Below are positions 17,878 to 28,006 of a stretch of DNA of 64,000 bases, piece by piece. A program made the position numbers and the translations under genes. The stretch is from Bog-159 sp963843255 (GTDB taxonomy: Bacteria > Acidobacteriota > Terriglobia > Bryobacterales > Bryobacteraceae). Numbering within the stretch: the stretch's first letter is position 1; each line of letters starts with the position of its first letter. A model generated the notes under the pieces. It was not told where the DNA came from and did no database searches. It saw only the letters and a program-made list of their open reading frames with translations. Where the stretch lies: the NCBI GenBank assembly GCA_963843255.1, contig CAWJJQ010000003.1, positions 558,001 to 622,000 of the forward strand, written 5' to 3'.

Positions 17878-19470
17878 TTACGGCCGAGCCACGAACCTCG
17901 TATTACTCTTTAGCGTCCCTCCCGGTGTGGTCACCGTGACGAAGCCACTGGTCGCGCCGGTGGGAACGGTCGCTGAGATCAGGTTTTTCGAGACCACCAT
18001 GAACGACGCCGCCGTTCCGTTGAAGCTGACCGCCGTCGCACCGGTCAGGTTGCTTCCCAGGATCTGCATCGGTGATCCCGCTTTGCCGGAGCCAGGCAGC
18101 AATTCCACGAACGGGTGAACCCCCGCAGAAAGCGCGAACAGAGTTCCATTGCCGTTCCACGTCGTCGCGCCGTAAAAGACTCCGTTCGTGGCCTGCGTTA
18201 AACCAGTGGGCAGCGAGCCGTCCGTGCCGCTAAACCTGTGGAGGGTCGTCAGCACGCCGTTCCGCGTGATTCTGAATATAGTGCCACAACCAGTGAGATA
18301 GGAATCGCAACTTGAGTTCTGTCGCCCACCTCCGCTTGTGGTTCCATAGACGCTACCGTCCGATCCCTCTATTACTCCGACTGGATTCGATCCGTCTATG
18401 CAGTTGGTTTGCGCGCAAAAACTATACAGGATTGAGAACGTGCCGCCCGCGGTCAGTTTAAAAACCATGCCGGCGAGATTAGCCCCGCCGCCCGAACCTA
18501 CTCCATAGAAATTGCCGTCCGTGGCCTGAATCATGGGGCCGCAGCTGGTGGCGTTGGCCTGGCAAACCAGACTGAACGCAGCCGGCGCGGGAAAGGTGTA
18601 GAGCGTAGTAAGCTTGCCGCCAGGGGTAATCTTGAAGATCGTTCCGTATCCGTTCGCCCCGCCATTGCCCGTTATCCCGTAGAGGTGGCCGTCGGAGGCC
18701 GCGAGCAGAGGCGTGGCTGGTGAAGCCCCGTCCGCGCAGTTGGCTTGGGAGCAGAAGCTGTAAATGCTGGTAAAGGTGCCCTCGGGAGTGACCTTGAAGA
18801 CCGTCCCGCAACCGGGACCGTATACGCCGGCGCCGCATGGACCCGGTTCGTCGTTGTTCGTGCCGCCACCGGCCGTCACCCCATAGAAATTGCCGTCGAG
18901 ACCTTGCACTACGCCGTTTAAGGGGCTATCGCCGCCGATGCAGTTGGGTGGATCCGGGCAAAAGCTGTGGAGCGTAGTCAATGTACCTCCGGGAGTGATC
19001 TGAAAGAACGTGCCATTGCCGTATGCTCCTCCATTGATTGCGGTCCCGTAGAAATTCCCGTCGGTACCCAGCGCCAGACCGCCGCTGACCGCCGCGAGGG
19101 GATTTCCTCCGTCGGCGCAGTTTGGTAGGGAACAAAAATTGTAGACGGTGTTCAACGCCCCGGTCGGAGTCATTTTGAAGAATGTCCCCGAGTTGTTGGC
19201 TCCTCCCTGATAGGTTGTCCCGTACAGGTTGCCGTCCGTGCCTTCGACTGGACTGAGGCCGACATACGTGAACGTGGCGCCGTTAGCACCATTGAAGTTG
19301 ACCAGCGTTTTGAACTTAACCACGTCTGGTGAAGGCTGCTGCTCCTGCGCGCGGGACGCCAACGCCGCCGTCAGGAGGAGGCAGACCAGCGCGACGCCTT
19401 TTCGCCATCCACTCGTGAACGCCGCGCTCGAGCGCGCGCTATCATTCGTCTTCTCAATTGTAGTTTTCAT
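17878..19470 (-). CDS. Secreted GloVer-repeat protein with C-terminal IPT/TIG domain
   Basis: About 530 residues from the ATG at 19470, chosen because agggagaggaagaac gives a proper ribosome binding site there. A signal peptide (GVALVCLLLTAALASRAQ) is followed by about nine repeats of roughly 40 residues of the form DGNFYGTT..GG....GT.FK.TP.G.L.TLY.FC, the GloVer tandem repeats, which probably form a beta-propeller-like fold. Cys pairs such as FCSLPNCADG recur. The last ~80 residues (HPFVELLPGSGKAGSPMQIL onward) are an IPT/TIG immunoglobulin-like domain. It is probably a cell-surface or secreted protein of unknown binding target. Decayed relatives lie on both sides. Confidence 0.85.
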   Translation of the reverse strand: MKTTIEKTNDSARSSAAFTSGWRKGVALVCLLLTAALASRAQEQQPSPDVVKFKTLVNFNGANGATFTYVGLSPVEGTDGNLYGTTYQGGANNSGTFFKMTPTGALNTVYNFCSLPNCADGGNPLAAVSGGLALGTDGNFYGTAINGGAYGNGTFFQITPGGTLTTLHSFCPDPPNCIGGDSPLNGVVQGLDGNFYGVTAGGGTNNDEPGPCGAGVYGPGCGTVFKVTPEGTFTSIYSFCSQANCADGASPATPLLAASDGHLYGITGNGGANGYGTIFKITPGGKLTTLYTFPAPAAFSLVCQANATSCGPMIQATDGNFYGVGSGGGANLAGMVFKLTAGGTFSILYSFCAQTNCIDGSNPVGVIEGSDGSVYGTTSGGGRQNSSCDSYLTGCGTIFRITRNGVLTTLHRFSGTDGSLPTGLTQATNGVFYGATTWNGNGTLFALSAGVHPFVELLPGSGKAGSPMQILGSNLTGATAVSFNGTAASFMVVSKNLISATVPTGATSGFVTVTTPGGTLKSNTRFVARP

Positions 19471-19519
19471 GTTCTTCCTCTCCCTGAGTTTCAAGGCCTT
19501 TTTGTTGACGGTCTTGAGT

Positions 19520-19941
19520 TATTGAACTTACGAATCGTCATGGAAATTGACTTAGCTCTTCGCTGCGCGTGTATCAATTCGCCGCCACACTGACGCTGAC
19601 CATGCGCACCACCACCTAAGGTCGTCCCGTAGAAGTTGCCATCTCTACCCAGGACGATGCTGTTTGGGCCGCTGATCGTGGCCGCCGAACTCTGCGACTC
19701 CGTATAGATTTCCATCAATGCCCTACACAGGAGACCCCCAGGGGTCGCTACCGTTAGTCCCGTCAAAACTAACCAGGCTCTTGAAAGTTACCGTCTCTGG
19801 TGAAGCCTGCTAGTCCTGTGCCGGCGACACCACCGTCGCCGCCAGTGCCACGCACAGTAGCCCGATCCTCCCGCGCCATTTAATCGTCAGCGCCGCGCTT
19901 CGGCGAACGCCGTGCATCGTTTCCTGTTTTCCGTTTCTCAT
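19520..19941 (-). pseudogene. Decayed GloVer-repeat protein gene
   Basis: The ATG at 19941 has a strong ribosome binding site (aaggagggaaag) and encodes MRNGKQETMHGVRRSAALTI, then a signal peptide ending VALAATVVSPAQD. An in-frame TAG at 19810-19812 follows. Beyond it the same frame reads QASPETVTFKSLVSFDGTNG, a second stop, GIDGNLYGVAEFGG, and after a frame change DGNFYGTTLGGGAHG. These match the repeat unit of the intact gene downstream. The gene is broken by at least two stops and a frameshift. Confidence 0.75.
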
Positions 19942-20315
19942 ATTCTTTCCCTCCTTCTTTCGGTCGAGCGGAGCTTGCTCCTCAAACCCGCGGTTGGGCG
20001 AACGAAAATTGAAAAGCCGGGGCCAAGAGACGGCCCCAGATTGGCTGACCATATTCCAAGCGACTTCCGTTTATGCCTACTCATGCGCGGAAAAGAGGCG
20101 AAATCGATCATTACGTTTCTCCTTAAATTGCGCTTCGTGTGGTTTTGTGTCGGCGCCGCACCCGCAGACGCTGCCATCTCCTGTAAGGCGCAGGCGAAAC
20201 CGCCTGCGCCACCACATACCATGAAGTCTACTTGGGCAGGCGCTAAGAATCTGGAAATGATATCCTAAGTCCCTGAGAGATGGTTAATCGATGACTCAAC
20301 GGAACGGAGTGAGGT

Positions 20316-20882
20316 ATGTCTGCCGCCCAAGACGTGACCCAACTCTTGGTGGATTGGGCCGGCGGTAACCAGCAAGCCCTCCACCAGCTTACTCCGCTGG
20401 TTTATGGAGAACTCCGGCGGTTGGCCGCCGGCTACCTGCGCCGCGAACGGCCGGACCACACCTTGCAGCCCACAGCCCTGGTGCACGAAGCCTACCTTCG
20501 GCTGGTGGATCAGCAGCACCCGAGTTGGCAGAACCGGTCGCAATTCTATGGAGTGGCCGCGCACCTGATGCGGCAGATCCTGGTGGACCACGCGCGCCGC
20601 CAGCAGGCGGGCAAGCGGGCCGGCCGCAAAGTGTCCCTCGAGGACACGGTGGGCTTTGCCAATGAACGCGCTGCGGACCTAGTGGCGTTGGATGACGCGC
20701 TCAACGCGCTCGAAAAGATGGATGTCCGCAAATCGAAAGCCGTCGAGCTGCGTTATTTCGGGGGCCTCTCGATGGAGGAGACCGCCCAGGCACTGGATGT
20801 CTCCCTGGTCACGATCCGGCGTGATTTGCGGATGGCGGAGTCGTGGCTGTACCACGAAATGCGAAGCGTAGGTGGCCCTTGA
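20316..20882 (+). CDS. ECF RNA polymerase sigma factor (ECF_sub/TIGR02999 type)
   Basis: A 188-residue protein. DVTQLLVDWAGGNQQALHQLTPLVYGELRRLAAGYLRRERPDHTLQPTALVHEAYLRLVD is the sigma region 2 signature of this group. FYGVAAHLMRQILVDHARRQQAGKRAG follows, and MDVRKSKAVELRYFGGLSMEETAQALDVSLVTIRRDLRMAESWL is region 4 with its helix-turn-helix. Its TGA overlaps the TTG start of a Ser/Thr kinase gene, so the two are translationally coupled. In Acidobacteriota and Planctomycetota such sigma factors usually lack an anti-sigma factor and sit beside kinases, suggesting control by phosphorylation. That link is inference here. Confidence 0.92.
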   Translation: MSAAQDVTQLLVDWAGGNQQALHQLTPLVYGELRRLAAGYLRRERPDHTLQPTALVHEAYLRLVDQQHPSWQNRSQFYGVAAHLMRQILVDHARRQQAGKRAGRKVSLEDTVGFANERAADLVALDDALNALEKMDVRKSKAVELRYFGGLSMEETAQALDVSLVTIRRDLRMAESWLYHEMRSVGGP

Positions 20883-23800
20883 CCCCGGAACGCTGGACAC
20901 AGGTCGAAGAGCTTTTCCACCGTGCGGCGGAGTGCCAGCCGGCAGAGCGCGTCCATTTGTTGGACGAGGCCGGGAGCAGTGATCCAGACCTGCGCCGTCA
21001 AGTGGAATCGTTGCTTTCCGGCGAGCGAAGTGCGGCTGACTATCTGCGGGTTGCGGTGGACGCGGCGCGCGATTCCATCGGCTTCCCGTTGGAGGGACGC
21101 ACGGTCTCGCATTACCGCATTTTGGAAGTGATCGGGGGCGGCGGCATGGGTGTGGTCTATAAGGCCCAGGACACCAAGCTCCCTCGTTTTGTCGCCTTGA
21201 AGTTTCTGCCCGAGCATCTCGGGGAAGACCACCAGGCGCTGGAGCGGTTCAAGCGTGAGGCGCACGCCGCGTCGTCGCTGAATCATCCCAACATCTGCAC
21301 GATTCATGACGTGGACGAGTACGAAGGCCGTCCCTTCATCGTGATGGAGTGCCTGGAGGGCGGGACACTCAAGCATCGCATCGAGGGTCGCCCCTTGCCG
21401 GTGGACACTCTCTTGGAGATCGCCATTCAGATTGCCGGCGCGCTGGAGGCGGCGCATGCGAAGGGCATTATCCATCGGGACATCAAGCCGGCCAATGTGT
21501 TCATCATCGAGCGCGGTGCTGCGGTGCAGGCGAAGGTCTTGGATTTTGGACTGGCGAAATTACAAGGAGCGCCGGCAGGAGTGCCGTCGCGGCAGCCACT
21601 AGCGGCTGCGCCACGAGAGGACGTTACGAGTCCCGGCGTCCTCATGGGCACTGTGGCTTATATGTCCCCTGAGCAAGCGCGCGGGGAGGAACTGGATGCT
21701 CGCACCGACCTGTTCAGCTTCGGCGCCGTGCTTTATGAGATGGCGACAGGTCGCTTACCCTTTGCGGGCGAGACGCCGGCGGAAACTCTTGCCGCCATTC
21801 TGCAGCAGGCTCCCACTTCCGTACGGCAACTGAGTCCCCAGGTGCCTGCGAAACTGGAAATACTCATCGCCAAGGCGCTCGGAAAGGACCGCGAGAAGCG
21901 CTACCAAAATGCTTCGGAGATGCGCGCCGAACTGGAGCGGGTGAAGCATGCGGCTGATTCGGTGTGGTCCCGTGTTTCCGTGCCAAACATCGGCATGCGG
22001 CGGTGGCTTTTGTCAACGGTAACGGCGGCGCTCCTGGCTGCCGGCATGTATCTCTACTGGCATTCGCGCAAGACAGCGAAGCTAGCCGACCAGGACACGA
22101 TCGTGCTCGCCGATTTCACCAACACTACGGGCGATCCGGTTTTCGACGGGACGCTCCGGCAAGGGCTTTCGGTGCAGCTTGCGCAGTCGCCGTACCTGAA
22201 GCTGCTTTCCGATGGCCGCATCGTGCAGACGCTCGCGTTGATGGGCCAGCCCAGGGACGCCAGGGTCACTCACCAACTGGCGCGCCAGGTGTGTGAGCGG
22301 ACGAACGGCGCGGCCACCGTTGAAGGGTCGATTGCCAGCCTTGGTGGTAGCTACGTGGTGGGTCTCGAGGCGGTGGACTGCCACGACGGTGCCCTGTTGG
22401 CCGAGGAGCGGGTGACGGCCAGCGGCAAGGAGATGGTGCTCAAGGCACTGGATTCGGCGGCTACAAAGATGCGCCGGAAGCTGGGGGAATCGCTGGCCTC
22501 CATCCGAAAATATGACATGCCGCTGGAAGACGCTGCCACGCCATCGTTGGAAGCGCTGCAGGCCTATAGCGGCGCTCAGCGGGCGGAACAGTTAAAGGCA
22601 GACTGGGCAGCTGCGATTCCTTTGTTGCAACGTGCGGTCAGCCTGGACCCAAACTTCGCCATGGCTTGGGAGGGCCAGGCGATAGCCTACAGGAATCTGG
22701 GCGAGACCGGCAACGCCGCTAAGAGCTTTCGCAAGGCATACGATCTGCGCGAGCGGCTGAGGCTGGGGGAAAGGCTTGAGGTGGAGTCGCAGTACGAGAT
22801 GTATGTAACCGGCGATTTGGAGGCGGCCCGGAAAACCAATGAGTCTGGTGTTCAGGCCTACCCACGGGCCTGGGCTCCGTACCTCAACCTCGACACGATC
22901 TACTCCGCCTTGGGCGAAGACGACAAAGCTCTGGCTGCTGCGGAGAGCGCTGTAAAGTTCGGTCCCGCGGTTGGAACCCTATACGCCAATCTGGCCATCG
23001 CCTACCTGAACCTCAACCGCCTGGATGAGAGCAGAGCCGTCGCTCAGGACGCGCAGGCTCGCAAGCGTGACTCGCCGTTATTTCATTTAAATCTTTACCT
23101 CGTTGATTTCCTACAGCACGACTCTGGGGGCATGGAGCGTGAGGCCGCGCTCGCGAGCAAGCCGGGATACGAGGACGCCATGCTCTACCAGGCATCGGAC
23201 ACCGCCGCCTTTGCCGGACAGTTTGGGAAGGCGCGAGATCTGACACGGCGTGCGGTCGAATTGGCTGGACGCGACGGAGAAAAAGAATCGGCGGCCGAGT
23301 GCCAAGCCGGAGGTGCGGTGCGTGAAGCGCTGGCGGGCAATCGGAGCTTGGCAAGGCAGCAGGCCCTGGCCGCGCTGGCGCTCTCAAAAGGCAAAGATGC
23401 GGAGGCGATATCGGCCGTTGCCCTGGGGCTGGCTGGCGATCCGACCCGAGCCAGCCGCTTGGCCAACGATCTCTCCGGGCAATTCCCGAAAGACACGGTG
23501 GTGCAGCGCATATATCTACCCATAGTTCATGCAGCCGTAGCGCTGGGCAAAGGCGGCGGCGTCCAAGACGCACGTAATGCGGTCGACGCCCTAGCGGAGG
23601 CTTACGACTTGGGAATTCCGTACTCGAGGGTGAATTTTTGTCCCTACCCTGTTTACCTGCGTGGTGAGGGGTACCTGGCCGCGCGGCAAGGCGCGGCGGC
23701 CGCCGCCGAATTTCAGAAGGTTGTCGACCACCCCGGACTGGTCGTGAACCAGATCATCGGCGCGTTGGCGCACCTCGGCCTAGCCCGCGCGTACGCGCTA

Positions 23801-23932
23801 CAGACACAACCCGACGCTCTCATCAAGGCGCGCATCGCGTATCAGGATTTCTTCGCCCTGTGGAAAGACGCAGATCCGGATGTCCCCATTCTCAAGCGAG
23901 CCCGAGCGGAGTACGGGAAGATACGTCACTGA
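20879..23932 (+). CDS. Membrane Ser/Thr protein kinase with TPR region
   Basis: About 1017 residues from TTG 20879, which overlaps the sigma-factor stop as TTGA; the N terminus then reads TPERWTQVEELFHRAAECQP, matching the start of the other kinase in the window. The kinase domain is at about residues 79-345: GGGGMGVVYKA loop, catalytic Lys in VALKF, HRDIKPANV, DFGLAK and YMSPEQARG. A single membrane segment (LLSTVTAALLAAGMYLYW) lies near residue 380. The outer half has TPR-like units (AIPLLQRAVSLDPNFAMAWE, AKSFRKAYDLRERLRLGERL). It is a Hanks-type kinase sensing outside signals, probably linked to the coupled sigma factor. Confidence 0.9.
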   Translation: MTPERWTQVEELFHRAAECQPAERVHLLDEAGSSDPDLRRQVESLLSGERSAADYLRVAVDAARDSIGFPLEGRTVSHYRILEVIGGGGMGVVYKAQDTKLPRFVALKFLPEHLGEDHQALERFKREAHAASSLNHPNICTIHDVDEYEGRPFIVMECLEGGTLKHRIEGRPLPVDTLLEIAIQIAGALEAAHAKGIIHRDIKPANVFIIERGAAVQAKVLDFGLAKLQGAPAGVPSRQPLAAAPREDVTSPGVLMGTVAYMSPEQARGEELDARTDLFSFGAVLYEMATGRLPFAGETPAETLAAILQQAPTSVRQLSPQVPAKLEILIAKALGKDREKRYQNASEMRAELERVKHAADSVWSRVSVPNIGMRRWLLSTVTAALLAAGMYLYWHSRKTAKLADQDTIVLADFTNTTGDPVFDGTLRQGLSVQLAQSPYLKLLSDGRIVQTLALMGQPRDARVTHQLARQVCERTNGAATVEGSIASLGGSYVVGLEAVDCHDGALLAEERVTASGKEMVLKALDSAATKMRRKLGESLASIRKYDMPLEDAATPSLEALQAYSGAQRAEQLKADWAAAIPLLQRAVSLDPNFAMAWEGQAIAYRNLGETGNAAKSFRKAYDLRERLRLGERLEVESQYEMYVTGDLEAARKTNESGVQAYPRAWAPYLNLDTIYSALGEDDKALAAAESAVKFGPAVGTLYANLAIAYLNLNRLDESRAVAQDAQARKRDSPLFHLNLYLVDFLQHDSGGMEREAALASKPGYEDAMLYQASDTAAFAGQFGKARDLTRRAVELAGRDGEKESAAECQAGGAVREALAGNRSLARQQALAALALSKGKDAEAISAVALGLAGDPTRASRLANDLSGQFPKDTVVQRIYLPIVHAAVALGKGGGVQDARNAVDALAEAYDLGIPYSRVNFCPYPVYLRGEGYLAARQGAAAAAEFQKVVDHPGLVVNQIIGALAHLGLARAYALQTQPDALIKARIAYQDFFALWKDADPDVPILKRARAEYGKIRH

Positions 23933-24157
23933 CCTGCTGGTAGCGCCGGTAAATTAGGCGAGCACAGCTGTTGCGAACTCCTCTCGGCGAACCACCCACT
24001 TGCCTGATTTCCTCAGACCGCAATACATTGAACCGAATGGTGTATGGATTTGTTCCGGCCGGTTTACAGTCGCGATGAAAATCACCACCATGCGCGCAAT
24101 GGATGCCGGCGTCAGTTCCGGCGAACTGGCGTGTAAATATCAACCAGCCCAAACTCT

Positions 24158-24346
24158 TTGAGCGCTGACGCTGCGAAATGGCGAGCCAGAGGTGAAGCGG
24201 CATTTCCCGGCACTGGGCGCCGGAACCCAGATGCATCGCTTATGGAGAACGCCCGGCGGATTGCCGAATTGGAGCGCAAGATCGGCCAGATCACGCGCCT
24301 AGAGGCTTCTCGGCACGAGCGGCGCAGATCTATTCAAGGTCGGTGA
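24158..24346 (+). pseudogene. Remnant of an IS3-type transposase OrfA
   Basis: The frame reads WRARGEAAFPGTGRRNP, then ENARRIAELERKIGQITR. The W..RGE..FPG.GR...E..RIAELERKIGQ.T pattern is the linker and leucine-zipper end of IS3-family OrfA proteins. The helix-turn-helix part, OrfB and terminal repeats are missing, so this is a dead fragment. The rest of 23933-24468 holds no gene I can support. Confidence 0.55.
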
Positions 24347-24390
24347 TCGCCCTGCCTTCCTCACGCACATACCCGCCGTTGTCAGCTCTT

Positions 24391-24425
24391 TAGCGGCCCG
24401 CGCAAAACGGAACCGCGCACGCGCC
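24391..24425. repeat. Half copy of the REP-like repeat
   Basis: The phrase cccgcgcaaaacggaaccgcgc resembles the left end of the repeat at 4731-5020 (cgcgcaaaacgg). The rest of the unit is degenerate. Confidence 0.4.
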
Positions 24426-24468
24426 ACCAGTAACCCGGGCCGCCGTCGATGCGCTAACGGGGAACGGC

Positions 24469-26720
24469 TCAGGTGCGGCGTTCGCCCACCGGGGGTTTCG
24501 CCGATCCGTTGGAGACCTCGCGCTTGACATCGGCCAGCACGTCCTCGGCCTGGCTGCTGCCCAGTTCCTCCTGCATGCGCCTTAAGGCGACCCCAACGAT
24601 ATCGCGATGGTGCAGCTTGGAGCCCAGCCCCTTAGCCGAGAGGTCCAGCCAGAGCCGGTGCAGCAGGTCGAGATCCTCCGGCCAGAGCCGGGGCGGATGC
24701 GGTCCCAGGTTGAAGAAGATGGATTCCTCCTCGCCGGGAGCGAGAATTTCGAGCGAGAGGGAGGGCCGCGGCTCGGGCAGGTTTTCCCATTCGCGCCCCA
24801 CGGTGGCGCCCTGCTCGGCGGGCGTCATTTTGGGCGACAGGCCCATGACGATGCGCGAGGTTTGAATGCGCTCGGCGGTTTGTATGATGGCGGCGTAGGG
24901 ATTGGCGCCGGCCACCACCATAAGCTCGACATGCTTGCCGGCTTTTTCGGCCAGATTGACCACTTTGCTGAAGACTTCGGTCTCGTCGACGGAGAAGATC
25001 TGGCTGACGTCCAGGGGGTGCTCGCCGGAAGCCGCCTGGGTTACCTGGCGGACGGAGAGAACCACGATGTCGATGCGGCGGGTATCCGTCTTCTCGAGCA
25101 CGCGCTGAAGGTGTTCGAGGCGATGCGGATTGCGCACGGCCACCAGCACGTTGCCGGGCCGCACGTGGGCGGTGTTGGCGGTCAGGTCCTCTTTGGTGTT
25201 CAGGTTGAACTTCTCCATCTCTTCGGAATGCGCGGCGGTGTGGCGGCGATTGTACTTTTCCGAGAACTCGAACATGACAAAGAAGGCGATGGTGAAGCTG
25301 ACGCCGGAGATGGTGGCGACCTCTTTGGTCACGACGTTGATCATGGCCAAGCCGAACAGAGCGATGGTGATGAGGATCAGGCCTACGGGAATCTCAGTCC
25401 CGGCGATGTGGAAATTGAGCGGCACCTTCCATTCGCGTCCTTCCGGCTTCTTGTAGCGCAGCACCAGCACCGAAAGGGCCTTCATGGCGAAACTCCAGAC
25501 CACGCCAAAAGCGTAGGCCTCACCCAGCATGTAGACGTTGCCGCGGCTGATGACGATGGTGATCAGTTGCAGAATGACGATCAGGTTGATGAGCCGCGAG
25601 GTAGTTCCGATACTTGTGGTGCGGGTGGCGGAACCAGTCGGGAAGCACGCCATCCTCGGCCACGCGGTTGAGCACGCCGTTGGAACCGATGATGGCGGTA
25701 TTGACCGCTCCGGCCAGGATCAAGGTGCCCACCAGCACGACGAAGCCATGGAACGCGAGCCGCAAAGATACGGGGCCCACCAGGAACATGGAAAGGCCGC
25801 CGATCAGGTTGTCCAGGAATCCCTGGCGCGCGGCGTCCGGAATGATCATGACCGCGAAGAACGACACCAGGGAAGTGAACAGCATGCTGTAGACGAAGAT
25901 CACGAAGCCGGCGCGCTCCAGGTTCTTCAGCTTGGGATGGGCGATTTCGCGGTTGACCTGGGCGAGGCTCTCTTCGCCGCTCATGGCCAGCAGCGAGTGG
26001 CCCAGTCCCGACCATCACGGCGATGAGGGTGATGGTCGGCGCCACGGTGCCGTGCAGCCATCCCAGCCCTTCCTTGCTGAAATGCAGGTTGGCCAAGGTG
26101 GGCAGGGGCACGGGCTGGTAGCCGTTTTTGAAGATGGTGATCAGGCACCACACGATGAGCATCACGACCATTACGGTGGTGATCTGCATGATGCGCAGGG
26201 CCTTTTCGCTGGATTCGTGGATGCCGATGATGTTCTTGCGCCAGAAGTAGACGGTAACGGCCGCGGCGAAAACCGCCGCGAAGTAGGGCGGATAAACGTG
26301 CAGGCCGGAGATTTTGAGATATTCGCCGGTCTCGTTGATGAGGCCGCCGAGGTACAGGCCGGCGCTGACGCCGCTGATGGGGCCGGTGAGCACGTAGTCG
26401 AACATCAGGGCGGAAACCGAGAACTTGGCCAAGGTGCCGCCCATGGCCTCGTGCACGACTTTGTAAACGCCGCCGCGTACGAACATGCTGCAGCTCTCGA
26501 TATAGATGGCGCGCACAGCGTACGAGAACAGCATGATGGCCAGGATGAACCACGGCGCGGCTTTACCGATGGCCTGCTCGGCAATGCCTCCCACGTAGTA
26601 GGCTGAGGAGGCTAGGTCGCTAAGAACAATAGCTGCCGCCCTCCAGAAGGAGATGAAGGACAGCATGACGGTTGTCGCGACGACAACATTAACGGCGCGT
26701 GGCCGCTGCGGTTCGGTCAT
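24469..26720 (-). pseudogene. APC-family amino acid permease, split by two +1 frameshifts
   Basis: Three consecutive minus-strand frames make one protein of about 750 residues. 26720 to about 26000 encodes the N-terminal helices (FISFWRAAAIVLSDLASSAYYVGGIAEQ). After one extra base in the ggccc run near 25999-26003, HSLLAMSGEESLAQVNREIAHPK continues the permease. After another extra base near 25611, GTTSRLINLIVILQLITIVI continues it. The last ~250 residues form a soluble region with VLVAVRNPHRLEHLQRVL and VVAGANPYAAIIQTAE, like universal-stress domains fused to permeases. If the frameshifts are real the gene is dead; if they are sequencing errors it is an intact amino acid transporter. Confidence 0.8.
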
Positions 26721-26909
26721 GCAAGAGTGCGCTCAGGCTGAAGTTTGCAGTCATATGTTAACACGTTGGATGGCCGAGTTCTGGTTAACGTGCTGCGGGC
26801 TGAAACCCGGGACTACAAGCCCACAGGCCGCGAGCGCCCGCCCACTTGGCGTTATACTGCCAAGGTAGCGCCGGTGAGAATTTAGGAACCGAGCGGCATC
26901 TATTTGAAT

Positions 26910-27905
26910 ATGGTTACCAGCAGGCTCCTGGTCGCACTTTGCGCGCTCGCCATTACGGGCTGGGCGCAGCCCTCCGCCGGCGTGGCCGGACCGGTGACGG
27001 GCTTCATCTTTGGGGGGCCATCGGGCACGCTCCGCCCCATGCTCGGCATCCCTGGCGCCGCATATCTCGGAGGAGCGCTGGCCACCGGTCTGGAAAACGC
27101 TTCCGTCGCGCCCGACGGGTCAGCCGCACTGGCCGTGCAACAGTCCGGAAAGCTGATGGTCTACAGCGGATTGCGGAACGCGGCTTCAGCGGCTGTAGCG
27201 GTGACCGGAGGCATTCCCGGGGCGGACTTTATCGTGTTCTCGCCCGATAGCAGCGCCGCGGCGGTCTACTCGTCCAGCAGCCGGCAGGGACAAATGCTGA
27301 GCGGCATGGCGAAGTCGCCGGCAGCCGGGCCTGCGATCGATCTTTCCGGTCTTCCCGGGCGGGTGGTCGCGCTGGCGTTTGACGGGCAGCGGCTGATCCT
27401 GGGAGTGTCCGGCGATAGCGGCGGGATTTTTGTGGCGACAGCTTCCGCGGGCGCGCAGCGCATTGCGGCCGCGTCCAACCCTGCCGCAATCGCGTTAGCG
27501 GGCAGCAGCCTGTATTTCGCCGATGGCGGGACGCAACAGATCTGGCAGGTGCAGAGCTATGCCTCCACGCTGGCCGCCGTGGTTTTCGGAAACGACAATA
27601 GCATCGATTCGCCGGCTGGATTGCAGGTTTCCGCGGACGGGCAGCGCCTGTTGGTGGCCAATGCCGGCAACCGGAAGTTGACCGTCTACGATATTGCCTC
27701 GCGTACGGCCACGCAGAGTCTCGACCTGCCGTTCATACCTACGCGTATGGACCGCATCGGCGATCCGTCGGTATTCCTGCTTAATGGAAGCGGGCAGGGG
27801 CCCATCTACGTTCTGCGGGATGCGGGAGCCGGTAAAGCGGCGGTGTTTTTCGTGCCGGTGCCGCTGCAAAGGCGGCCGCGCAAAACGCCTATTCACCCGG
27901 CTTAG
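26910..27905 (+). CDS. Secreted beta-propeller-like protein
   Basis: About 331 residues from the ATG at 26910 (MVTSRLLVALCALAITGWAQ, a signal peptide); TTG 26904 is an alternative start. Repeating strand patterns such as NASVAPDGSAALAVQQSGKLMVYSG, FIVFSPDSSAAAVYSSS, GLQVSADGQRLLVANAGNRKLTVYD and RIGDPSVFLLNGSGQGPIYVL fit blades of a YncE/NHL-type propeller. No catalytic motif is visible. It is probably periplasmic or secreted and involved in binding. It is a single gene between the permease and a convergent operon; I do not recognise a named family. Confidence 0.65.
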   Translation: MVTSRLLVALCALAITGWAQPSAGVAGPVTGFIFGGPSGTLRPMLGIPGAAYLGGALATGLENASVAPDGSAALAVQQSGKLMVYSGLRNAASAAVAVTGGIPGADFIVFSPDSSAAAVYSSSSRQGQMLSGMAKSPAAGPAIDLSGLPGRVVALAFDGQRLILGVSGDSGGIFVATASAGAQRIAAASNPAAIALAGSSLYFADGGTQQIWQVQSYASTLAAVVFGNDNSIDSPAGLQVSADGQRLLVANAGNRKLTVYDIASRTATQSLDLPFIPTRMDRIGDPSVFLLNGSGQGPIYVLRDAGAGKAAVFFVPVPLQRRPRKTPIHPA

Positions 27906-27940
27906 TTTTTGAAGGCGACCCGCCTCAAGCTTGCAAGATG

Positions 27941-27980
27941 GCGGACTGAGAGTCCGCCGCAGGCAGAGTGCCTGCCCCAC
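27941..27980. repeat. Dispersed two-hairpin repeat element
   Basis: Two adjacent palindromes, gcggact-gag-agtccgc and caggca-gag-tgcctg, are followed by ccccac. Similar elements lie at 37925-37957 (second hairpin only), 40984-41023 and 60059-60098. Here it sits between convergent genes, where it could also act as a terminator. Confidence 0.65.
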
Positions 27981-28006
27981 AATTCAAGTAGGATCGGGTC
28001 GCGTTT

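Noticed and set aside
24607..25671. 354-codon plus-strand open frame
   Set aside because: Antisense to the C-terminal part of the permease gene; Gly/His/Asp-rich shadow sequence.
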